The translations under genes and the position numbers were made by a program. From positions 1 through 16,629 of the forward strand of contig CAMVJE010000028.1 in assembly GCA_947167745.1 (NCBI GenBank): 16,629 nt of DNA. Reading direction: 5' to 3'. Numbering within the stretch: the stretch's first letter is position 1; every line of letters starts with the position of its first letter. The DNA is from an uncultured Treponema sp. (lineage in GTDB: Bacteria; Spirochaetota; Spirochaetia; Treponematales; Treponemataceae). The notes beneath the pieces were generated by a model, which saw only the letters and a program-made list of their open reading frames with translations, was not told the origin of the DNA and searched no databases. Of this stretch, positions 1 to 6,188 are shown piece after piece.

Positions 1-163
1 CCAAGAACTTTTTCAGGGATTCTGTTATTAATGCAGTTCCTTTTAAATCCCAATAGCCAGTAGCAATGCAGATTTCTTGAATCTCTGGAATATTAATTAT
101 TTCATTCAATGTATCTACAAGCTTTAGGTTCTGTGAATTATCTATAAGAGTATTTCCTAACAT
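1..163 (-). CDS. PLD-like domain protein, N-terminal fragment (possibly helicase-linked)
   Basis: Open reading frame that starts at the ATG at 163 and runs off the window at base 1, giving 54 residues. A GGGGAG ribosome site lies about 7 bases before the ATG, inside the end of the preceding gene, and the ATG directly follows that gene's TAG. The visible part has an amphipathic start, then a hydrophobic strand followed by ATGYWDLKGTALI near residues 34-46. This resembles the first strand of phospholipase D-like domains that open many helicase or restriction-type proteins. The HKD catalytic motif would lie outside the window, so nuclease or helicase activity is unproven. It is the third gene of a leftward cluster with a RhuM protein and a methylase-like protein, which suggests a defence or restriction locus. 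Confidence 0.5.
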   Translation of the reverse strand, partial: MLGNTLIDNSQNLKLVDTLNEIINIPEIQEICIATGYWDLKGTALITESLKKFL

Positions 164-1195
164 CTACAAACTCCCCTCATCTTCAATAAATCTATCAAAG
201 TCGCTTTTGTATAATCTGTCCTGCACAATGCGGTATTTTTCAAACTCTGTTTCTGCATGAAGCTTTGCAATTTCTGCCGTCACTTTTCCTGCATCCTGCA
301 AAAGTCCGTATTCAAACATCTCTATAAACTTATTCAATCGTTTTTCCCAATCTGCCATTGTAAGCGGAATATGACGGTTTGCCATGTTTTCGGCAAAATC
401 AAGGTATGCGGAAACCATGCGGTTCAATTGTCCTAATTCTTTTTCTGTAAGATAGTTTTTTGCAACTGTTACATCACTTTTCTTTATCTTTCCATTTGGG
501 GCATCCTGCCATGTCGTAAGCCCCATATGTTCTTTTCTTGCATCAGCCCGCTCTACAATCAATTCTGCTGCTGTGTGCCCATGAACGGCAAAATGCATTT
601 TGTTCTGAACGGTGGCATAAAAACGTTTTGTAGCGGCGGCATCTTTGTCATAGTCAATTGCAGTAGCATAAATATCAGTAATTTTCTGATAAAACTTGCG
701 CTCACTGGAACGAATCTCACGGATACGTTCCAGCTGTTCCTCAAAATACTTTTTTGTAAGAATTGAGCCATCATTTTTAAGACGTTCATCATCCATTGCA
801 AAGCCTTTGATGGTATATTCTTTTGCAATATTATTGACCCATTTGCGAAACTGCACAGCCCTTTCAGAATTTACTTTAAATCCGACGGCAATTATCATTT
901 GAAGGTTATAATGCTTTGTATCATAAGATTTCCCGTCCGAGGCAGTTATTCGAAAATTTCGAATAACTGAATCTTCTTCAAGTTCAGAATCCTCAAAAAT
1001 CTTTTTGATATGATAATTGATTGTATTTGTCTCAACCTCATACAAAACGGCAAGCATCTTTTGCGTAATCCAAATATTTTCGTCTTCGTAGCGGACTTCT
1101 ACGCTTTCTTTGCTGTCACCAGTCGCCGCAACAAAAGTCAAATATTCTGCGGCTGAACTACGGATTGTAACTTCTTTTATTGTTTTTCTTGCCAT
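164..1195 (-). CDS. RhuM family protein
   Basis: A 343-residue protein of the RhuM ('virulence RhuM') family. Residues about 39-67 (ENIWITQKMLAVLYEV, then the HIKKIF stretch) form the helix-turn-helix-like start typical of the family. The block with YNLQMIIAVGFKVNSERAVQFRKW (positions about 96-119, split here: YNLQMIIAVGF / KVNSERAVQFRKW) is the most conserved family segment. The middle and C-terminus are rich in charged helices. Its ATG overlaps the upstream stop as TAATG, with AGGAGG about 9 bases before it, so the two genes are translationally coupled. The molecular function of RhuM proteins is not established; they are often found inside restriction-modification loci, which fits the neighbours here. 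The length is normal and no frame damage is visible. Confidence 0.85.
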   Translation of the reverse strand: MARKTIKEVTIRSSAAEYLTFVAATGDSKESVEVRYEDENIWITQKMLAVLYEVETNTINYHIKKIFEDSELEEDSVIRNFRITASDGKSYDTKHYNLQMIIAVGFKVNSERAVQFRKWVNNIAKEYTIKGFAMDDERLKNDGSILTKKYFEEQLERIREIRSSERKFYQKITDIYATAIDYDKDAAATKRFYATVQNKMHFAVHGHTAAELIVERADARKEHMGLTTWQDAPNGKIKKSDVTVAKNYLTEKELGQLNRMVSAYLDFAENMANRHIPLTMADWEKRLNKFIEMFEYGLLQDAGKVTAEIAKLHAETEFEKYRIVQDRLYKSDFDRFIEDEGSL

Positions 1196-1677
1196 TATTT
1201 TCCGCCTCCTAATACCATATCCACAAAACGAATATTTCTATGAGTTTCCCAGTCCTTAATAATGCAGTAAATACCATTGTGTTTTCGGTTGTCACCTTTT
1301 GTACAACCAACACAAGGTTTTGCGATGATTCTTCGTTCAAACAAATCTTCATCAATTATTTCTTTTGTACAGCAAGAATTTGGAATATTGCAAATCCAAC
1401 TAGGTGTAAACACTTCCGCTTTCTGCCGAACTCTCTGCTGCTGCTCTGTTTTTGATTTTTCAATTCGAGGCTTTATAATTCCGCCATGCTCGCCCGTAAT
1501 TAATTCAATCTTGATTTCTTTATCCGAAGTGTAAAGTTCGCCGTATTTTGCGTAATTGTCCGTCGCCCAAATGATATTTTTTCCTGTCGTTTTGTCCTTC
1601 AGAAGAATTTCAAGCAAAGTACGGTCAATTTTGAGAAGATCGTTTTCTTTTATATCTATCAAATTTTGGGCTTCCAT
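1195..1677 (-). CDS. Short protein matching the N-terminus of a restriction/methylase subunit M family
   Basis: A 160-residue protein if started at the ATG at 1677; an adjacent in-frame GTG at 1680 is the alternative. Residues about 20-100 (LLEILLKDKTTGKNIIWATD, ITGEHGGIIKPRI, AEVFTPSWICN) closely match, from memory, the N-terminus of a family of roughly 500-residue proteins annotated as restriction endonuclease subunit M. In that family the segment continues into the methylase body. Here it ends about 60 residues later in a cysteine-rich tail (CC, CVGC, YC) and a stop. It is therefore either a truncated remnant or a genuine small protein; the tight TAATG overlap with rhuM and the AGGAGG inside its last codons favour a maintained gene. 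No SAM-binding or NPPY-type motif is present, so methylation by this protein alone is unlikely. Confidence 0.6.
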   Translation of the reverse strand: MEAQNLIDIKENDLLKIDRTLLEILLKDKTTGKNIIWATDNYAKYGELYTSDKEIKIELITGEHGGIIKPRIEKSKTEQQQRVRQKAEVFTPSWICNIPNSCCTKEIIDEDLFERRIIAKPCVGCTKGDNRKHNGIYCIIKDWETHRNIRFVDMVLGGGK

Positions 1678-1684
1678 CACTTTT

Positions 1685-1693
1685 ATTCTAGCA
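1685..1693 (-). promoter_or_regulatory. Extended -10 promoter of the methylase-like/rhuM cluster (leaderless)
   Basis: On the minus strand TGC-TAGAAT gives an extended -10 element with 5 of 6 consensus bases. Seven bases separate it from the ATG at 1677, so transcription would start at or beside the start codon. No ribosome site stands at the usual distance. The -35 region (TGAAAA) is poor, which the TG extension could offset. A short dyad (TCTAG, 7 bases, CTAGA) overlaps the -10. Confidence 0.4.
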
Positions 1694-1744
1694 CATTCCT
1701 AGACTTTTTTCATTCAGTTTCCTCTTTAGGCCACCGCTCCCCCA

Positions 1745-2755
1745 TCACTTCTCCCGCTTCCTTCGGTTGACCAGCATGAAAATCACCACGGGCGCGCCGA
1801 AAACCGAAGTGACCGTGCTTATACTTAGTTCCATCGGGGAAAGGACTGTGCGGGCGATAAGGTCAGAAATGATGCAGAAAACCGCTCCGCCCAAAAATGA
1901 AGCCGGAATCACGACCAGACTTTTTGAAGTGAGAAGAAGCCGCTTGACCAAAAAAGGAACGGCGATTCCCACGAAGGAAACCGGGCCTGCAAAAGCCGTG
2001 ACGGTGGCAGAAAGCAGGCTTGAAAGGAGAATCAAAAGCGGGCGGAAAATTTTTGTGTTCACTCCCATGGACTGAGCGTAACTTTCCCCAAGCTGGAAGG
2101 CTTGGATTGGTTTTGCCAGCAAAAAAACAAGGGCTGTGGTCACAAAGATGATTCCGAAAGAAAGTGCGCAGTCGCCCATGCCGAAGCCAGAAAAGCTGCC
2201 CTTTGACCAGCCGTGCAAGTTCACGATGTCGGCGTCTTCGGCAAAGGCAATCAAAAAATCTGTAACCGCCGAAGTGACATAGCCAATCATGATTCCCGCC
2301 ACCAGAAGGGAGCCTGCGGAAGAAATTTTCCGGGCTACCAGTAGAATAAAAGCCGTGGAAAGAAGGGCACCAACAAAGGCCGAAGCGACCAAAATAAGAG
2401 ACGATGATGCAAATCCCCTCTTGAGCAGAAAAATCAGCGCGAGGGCAACCGTCATCTTGGCTCCCGAAGAGATTCCCAAAACGAAGGGGCCTGCGATTGG
2501 GTTCTGAAAGTAAGTCTGCAGCAAAAATCCAGAAAGCGAAAGGGCACCTCCAAGCAAAAACGCCATGATGAGGCGGGGAAGCCGAATCTGCATGATAATA
2601 TTAACTTCTTGAGCCGAGCCACTCTGCCCCGCGAGAATCGAGCAAACTTTGGCAAAAGGCAGGGAGACTGAACCAATAGAAAGAGAAAGCAAGGAAAAAA
2701 AAGCCAGTAAAAGGAGAAAGGCAATGAATATTAGGGGAATTCGCTTTACTTTCAT
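1745..2755 (-). CDS. FecCD/BtuC-family ABC transporter permease
   Basis: A 336-residue integral membrane protein of the FecCD family, which forms the membrane channel for iron-siderophore, heme or cobalamin import. It is almost entirely hydrophobic helices. Family signatures are visible: RLPRLIMAFLLGGALSLSG near residues 58-76, QNPIAGPFVLGISSGA near 88-103, GWSKGSF near 182, and FAGPVSFVGIAVPFLVKRLL near 255-274. The length is standard. The ATG at 2755 is 20 bases from the stop of the binding-protein gene; AAAGGAG at that stop could serve as ribosome site although it is rather far. The usual next gene, a BtuD/FecE ATPase, is absent: 65 bases downstream the accessory rhuM cluster begins. The substrate is not decidable from sequence; context points to corrinoid, heme or iron chelate. 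Confidence 0.9.
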   Translation of the reverse strand: MKVKRIPLIFIAFLLLLAFFSLLSLSIGSVSLPFAKVCSILAGQSGSAQEVNIIMQIRLPRLIMAFLLGGALSLSGFLLQTYFQNPIAGPFVLGISSGAKMTVALALIFLLKRGFASSSLILVASAFVGALLSTAFILLVARKISSAGSLLVAGIMIGYVTSAVTDFLIAFAEDADIVNLHGWSKGSFSGFGMGDCALSFGIIFVTTALVFLLAKPIQAFQLGESYAQSMGVNTKIFRPLLILLSSLLSATVTAFAGPVSFVGIAVPFLVKRLLLTSKSLVVIPASFLGGAVFCIISDLIARTVLSPMELSISTVTSVFGAPVVIFMLVNRRKREK

Positions 2756-2775
2756 TTAACTTCAGTTCATCTCCT

Positions 2776-3933
2776 TTACTCTACCCGAAGTAAAAATTCA
2801 GGACTTCTATCATCTCCGCTGATAATAGCCTTTAAATCAAGAATCATATCGCCGATGCTGTCGGTGGCCTGATAGAGATATTTCCCGGTCGCCCACACCG
2901 AGCCGCCCTGAACTGCCTTGAATTCGGCAAAGAGGGGGCTTTTTGAACGCAGGTCTTGCATGGAATGAACGCTGTTGTCGATTGAGGAATTGTAAATGAG
3001 GATGTCGGCATCGGCGCACTGGGCGTAAAATTGCTCCATGGAAATCGTGACCGAAGGGCTGCTAGATTTTCGCGTAGAGGGAAATGCATAAATTCCGCCG
3101 GCCATTTCTATCATTTTTACTATGTAGTCATCTTTTCCACGAATTACTACAAGACCGTTGGGTGTTATATAGAAGAAAGCGATTTTTGAAGACTTTTCAT
3201 AAGTGGCTGATTTTGCTGAATAATTTTCGATTTTTCTAAGTTCTTCTTGAAAAAAGTTATCTGCCACATCAAGTTTCCCACACATAAGACCGTAGAGTTT
3301 AATCCATTCGACGCGGCCAAAGGGATTCTCTTCGTAACTGGATTTGTCAACGAATACCGGGATTCCAAGAGACTCAAGCTTTTCTTTAATCTGAGGTGCG
3401 TGATAAATCATAGTGGACTCTATGGCGAGCGAACATTTTTCTTTCAGTAAAAGCTCAAAATCAGGGGCATTGTATTTTCCTGCGTAGAGGATCCTCCCCT
3501 CTTCCATGGCAAGAGCGGCCTCTTCTATATACCAGTCTTTTTTTTGAATGGCAGAAAAACGGATTGAATCAAGGGAAGCAAGGCGAGCCCACAAAGCCAT
3601 AGCAGAAGAAGCGCAGAGATAAGCGTTCGTGACCGGAGTTCGGATTATGGTGATTTCAGAAGGAAGATTTTGGGGAATAGCTGATTCTTGTGGGAGAAGA
3701 AGATAGCGGTCAGTGTCCGCAACTGTGACCAGAAAAGTGCCGGAATTGTAAGCATCGATTTTGAGCTGTTTTGCGTATTTTATGGGAAGAGATTTTTCGT
3801 AGGAAAGTCCTTCGATTTCAAGCGGAGAATTGCTTTTGGGAGGTGCTTTCTTACAGGAAGATAAAGAGAGAAGAAAGCAAAAAAGAGGAAGTAAAAGCCT
3901 GACTGAAATTACTGCAGACGGACGCAGATTCAT
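2776..3933 (-). CDS. BtuF/FhuD-type substrate-binding lipoprotein
   Basis: Periplasmic-binding-protein of the iron/B12 class (PF01497-like), 385 residues from the ATG at 3933. An upstream in-frame TTG at 3975 is open but would put extra residues before an ideal signal peptide, so the ATG is preferred. The signal region ends in a lipobox, LSLSSC, with Cys27 as the lipid-anchored residue. Downstream are the two-lobe features: a first lobe with IIRTPVTNAYLC and ALWARLASLDSI, a LAIESTMIYHAPQIKEKL segment, GIPVFVD at the lobe link, then a long backbone helix and a second lobe with FFYITPNG and MIEMAGGIYAF. The start follows the upstream stop by one base (TAG-T-ATG) without a good ribosome site, implying translational coupling. 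It should deliver its ligand to the adjacent permease. Confidence 0.88.
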   Translation of the reverse strand: MNLRPSAVISVRLLLPLFCFLLSLSSCKKAPPKSNSPLEIEGLSYEKSLPIKYAKQLKIDAYNSGTFLVTVADTDRYLLLPQESAIPQNLPSEITIIRTPVTNAYLCASSAMALWARLASLDSIRFSAIQKKDWYIEEAALAMEEGRILYAGKYNAPDFELLLKEKCSLAIESTMIYHAPQIKEKLESLGIPVFVDKSSYEENPFGRVEWIKLYGLMCGKLDVADNFFQEELRKIENYSAKSATYEKSSKIAFFYITPNGLVVIRGKDDYIVKMIEMAGGIYAFPSTRKSSSPSVTISMEQFYAQCADADILIYNSSIDNSVHSMQDLRSKSPLFAEFKAVQGGSVWATGKYLYQATDSIGDMILDLKAIISGDDRSPEFLLRVE

Positions 3934-3934
3934 A

Positions 3935-4792
3935 CTAAAAACCGAAAAATTCTTTTTTGGCTGATTTTGAGTCAAACTGAATCCAATACTGAATTTCGTG
4001 CGCCTTGCTCATGGCGACAGTGTCTGCTATGACCGGAATTTTTTTGTCCAGGGCATAGACCGGGATTGTGAATGTGGAATTTCCGCCCTTTTCCAGGATT
4101 TTTTTGTCCGCATCGTAGCGTTCGTGGTTCACTTTCATGTAGTCATAGTTGGGGCTAGACCACTCGATGACGACGAATGCCTTTCCGTCCTTTACGCTCA
4201 CTTTTACAGGCGAAGTGATTTTTGCCTTTCCGCTTCCGCCGGTAAGTGCAACTTCCACGAAATATCTTCCGTCTTTAAGGTTGATTTTTTCAATCTTCGG
4301 GCTTACGAGAAGTTTTTCTTCCGGCAGGCTTGAAGCGTCAAAGAGAATCTGGCGGTCATACCATTTTGACTTTTTTTTGCTGAATGCGGCACAATCAATA
4401 GAAGAATTTAATGCTGAGACCGGGATTTCAAAGATGACGGCTCCATCCCCGTCATTCGGGAGAATCTCCCCCTGGCCTTTTGAAGCACTTGCGGCCTCCG
4501 CACTCCCCAAAAAGAGCTTTGAGTAGCCCTTCCCGCTCATGGTGAGGCTTGCGCTCATTCTGCCATCTTTTACATGAAGGACTGAATTCACAATTCTGAA
4601 CATTGAAGAGCTTGACTCAATCTCAACTTCATAATCTCCGTCAAGGACATCGCCCGCCAGAACGGGGAGCATATCGTCAGTCCCCACCTTGCTTGGAGCA
4701 AGCATTTCAGAAGAAGAAGCGACCTGGGCAGTGAGCAGTGAGCAGTGAGCAGTGAGCAATAATATAATTTTGAAGAGGAGGGATTTTCGCAT
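3935..4792 (-). CDS. Secreted protein with two tandem NEAT-like beta domains
   Basis: A 285-residue exported protein starting at the ATG at 4792, preceded by AAAGGA. An open upstream extension to 4831 is unlikely to be translated because the signal peptide begins at this ATG. After the signal peptide come two related domains. The first begins with DGDYEVEI, then VLHVKDGRMSASL, VIFEIPVSALNSSI and WYDRQILFD. The second begins with DGRYFVEV, then VKVSVKDGKAFVVIEWSS, NYDYMKV, STFTIPVYALDKKIPVIAD and IQYWIQFD. The layout resembles NEAT and related iron-transport-associated beta-sandwich domains, some of which bind heme; ligand binding here is inference. As first gene of an operon with a binding lipoprotein and a FecCD permease it is a candidate ligand-capture protein. 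Its signal-peptide codons contain a 7-base tandem repeat. Confidence 0.7.
   Translation of the reverse strand: MRKSLLFKIILLLTAHCSLLTAQVASSSEMLAPSKVGTDDMLPVLAGDVLDGDYEVEIESSSSMFRIVNSVLHVKDGRMSASLTMSGKGYSKLFLGSAEAASASKGQGEILPNDGDGAVIFEIPVSALNSSIDCAAFSKKKSKWYDRQILFDASSLPEEKLLVSPKIEKINLKDGRYFVEVALTGGSGKAKITSPVKVSVKDGKAFVVIEWSSPNYDYMKVNHERYDADKKILEKGGNSTFTIPVYALDKKIPVIADTVAMSKAHEIQYWIQFDSKSAKKEFFGF
4728..4758 (-). repeat. Heptanucleotide tandem repeat (TGCTCAC, 4 copies plus TGC) in signal-peptide codons
   Basis: Four perfect head-to-tail copies of a 7-base unit plus three further bases, 31 bases in all, lie within the coding sequence of the NEAT-like protein. The translated stretch is LLTAHCSLLTA, part of the hydrophobic core of the signal peptide. 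Because 7 is not a multiple of 3, gain or loss of one copy would shift the frame for the rest of the gene. Confidence 0.9.
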
Positions 4793-4851
4793 GATGGAGT
4801 CCTTTTTAGATTTTAGATAGCTATAAAACAATATACACCTGGAATTTAATT

Positions 4852-4948
4852 AAAAATGCCCAGTGGGACGCAGAGAAAAAGTGAGGGGGTCCCCTCTGTA
4901 GGGAGAGTCCTTACTTTTTCTCGTCGCTGGGACCCGCTGGGCATTTTT
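4852..4948. repeat. 97-base nested hairpin element, probable terminator after cbiK
   Basis: The outer arms 4852-4867 and 4933-4948 pair over 16 positions with one G-T pair (AAAAATGCCC against GGGCATTTTT at the base). Inside them, 4873-4886 and 4909-4922 pair over 14 positions, and a short CCCT/AGGG hairpin caps the structure. On both strands the stem ends in a run of T, so it can act as a terminator in either direction; it lies just after cbiK and before the next operon. The size, nested arms and sharply defined ends suggest a dispersed palindromic element (REP or MITE-like) rather than a simple terminator. Confidence 0.8.
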
Positions 4949-4968
4949 TATAAGCGCAAAAGTAATTA

Positions 4969-5853
4969 TTATTTTATAGAAGCCTTTACATGGTCAACAT
5001 AAATCTGCTGGATTGTTGAGTCCTGACCAAGGCCTTCGAGAACGCACTCGACCTCAAAACCGGCTTTCTGGAAGATTGATTTCCATGAGTCATTCTCGTC
5101 GCCAGCCATATCGTTGTTGGCGTGATCACCGGCTACGACCATGAGAGGATTGAGAACGACCTTTTTGTAGCTGCCTTTTGCCTTGATTGCGGCGAGCAAG
5201 TCCTCTACGCTTGGTTTTGCCTCGACTGTTCCGACATAATAGTTGGCATATCCTTTTGAAGCCAGAACTTCCTGCATTTTTGCGTAAACACCGTTTGAAG
5301 CGGCCTCGGTTCCGTGACCCATGAAGCAGACAGCGGTTTTCCCGTCGTCAAATTTCTTTGTTTTGGCGGCGATTGCATCGGCTACACGAGAGAAGTCGTC
5401 ATCAGAGGTGAGAAGTGGTGTTGAGAGAATGACCTTTGAGAATTTGCTTTCGTATTTAGAAAGTGTTTTCTGCAAGTCAGTGTATTCAAAGCCGTTCATA
5501 AGGTGAGTTGGCTGAACGACAAGAGTTTTGACTCCATTGTTTGCTGCGCGGAGGAGAGCTTCGTCAACATTATCGATTACAAGATTTTCACGCTCTTTGA
5601 GGATTTTGATGATTGTGTCGGCTGTGAAAGCACGGGCAACTGTGTAATCCGGGAAAGCTTTTGCGATTGCGTTTTCGATTCCACCGATTGTAAGGTCACG
5701 GGAAGAATTGTAGCTTGTTCCGAAAGATACAACCAGAATTTCTTTGTCATTAGAAGCAACTTTTGTGCTGCCACATGATGTGAAAACCGATGCGAAGAGA
5801 GCGCCTGCAACAATGGCAAGTGCGGCCAATTTTGAACATTTGTTCAATTTCAT
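4969..5853 (-). CDS. cbiK: CbiK-type sirohydrochlorin cobaltochelatase, predicted exported lipoprotein
   Basis: A 294-residue member of the CbiK family, which inserts Co(II) into sirohydrochlorin in anaerobic cobalamin synthesis. The chelatase core is recognisable: ILVVSFGTSY near residues 39-48, VQPTHLMNGFEY near 113-124 (Glu123 at the position of the family's active-site Glu), FMGHGTE with His180, and LNPLMVVAGDHANNDM with His244. The two histidines fit the metal-binding pair known in Salmonella CbiK. Unlike the cytoplasmic enzyme it starts with a charged, then hydrophobic segment ending FTSC at Cys27, a relaxed lipobox, so the enzyme should sit outside the cytoplasm, as reported for a periplasmic CbiK of Desulfovibrio. 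AAAGGAG lies about 9 bases before the ATG. A cobalamin riboswitch directly upstream links it to B12 supply. A heme or other tetrapyrrole role is an alternative. Confidence 0.9.
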   Translation of the reverse strand: MKLNKCSKLAALAIVAGALFASVFTSCGSTKVASNDKEILVVSFGTSYNSSRDLTIGGIENAIAKAFPDYTVARAFTADTIIKILKERENLVIDNVDEALLRAANNGVKTLVVQPTHLMNGFEYTDLQKTLSKYESKFSKVILSTPLLTSDDDFSRVADAIAAKTKKFDDGKTAVCFMGHGTEAASNGVYAKMQEVLASKGYANYYVGTVEAKPSVEDLLAAIKAKGSYKKVVLNPLMVVAGDHANNDMAGDENDSWKSIFQKAGFEVECVLEGLGQDSTIQQIYVDHVKASIK

Positions 5854-5889
5854 TTAAAACTCCTTTGTCTCGAAGAAGACTTTTTATTA

Positions 5890-6036
5890 ACTCCAGGCTG
5901 GTGTCTGACTCGAAGAGTTCTGTCATCTAAAGGCGACTCAGAATCTCTTCACACAGTAGCGGCACTGCTTGGGCTTTTCACCCAATTCCCAATTAAGCCC
6001 GCCCCCAGTCGAAACTGTTATGCGGGCACCTGAAAT
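5890..6036 (-). promoter_or_regulatory. Cobalamin riboswitch in the cbiK leader
   Basis: Read on the minus strand the leader carries the conserved cobalamin riboswitch blocks in order: CAGGTGCCC at the 5' side, GGGAATTGGGTGAAAAGCCC, then GCAGTGCCGCTACTGTG, and at the 3' side the B12 box AGTCAGACACCAGCC followed by a closing CCTGG that pairs with the initial CAGG. Between the box and the cbiK ribosome site AAAGGAG there is no hairpin followed by a T run, so control is probably at translation rather than termination. High cobalamin should lower cbiK expression. Confidence 0.92.
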
Positions 6037-6044
6037 TGTAAACA

Positions 6045-6073
6045 AGTCTACCACAGTGAAAATGATTGTTCAA
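6045..6073 (-). promoter_or_regulatory. Promoter of the cbiK riboswitch transcript
   Basis: TTGAAC (6068-6073) and TAGACT (6045-6050) are separated by 17 bases on the minus strand; each matches 4 of 6 consensus positions. The predicted transcription start falls just before the first riboswitch block, which supports the assignment. Confidence 0.55.
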
Positions 6074-6188
6074 TATTTTATGCCGTTTCTTTCAGGTGAC
6101 CAAGCCGTATAAAAACTTTTTTTGCAGAATTCGGCTCCTGCGGTCGCCCACATCGAACAATAAGCGAAAAGACCACGCTAGTTTTTCA

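Noticed and set aside
3934..3975. Upstream TTG start for the binding lipoprotein
   Set aside because: It would add 14 polar residues before a complete lipoprotein signal peptide and would overlap the previous gene; the ATG at 3933 is coupled to the preceding stop.
4856..5002. 48-residue open frame on the plus strand starting inside the 97-base hairpin
   Set aside because: Its first 31 codons are the palindromic element and the rest is antisense to cbiK; there is no ribosome site. Better explained as a repeat-derived frame.
6092..6188. Terminator after the outer-membrane barrel gene
   Set aside because: Possible stems (for example GCAGGA/TTCTGC) are short and followed by A rather than T on the transcribed strand, so no call was made.
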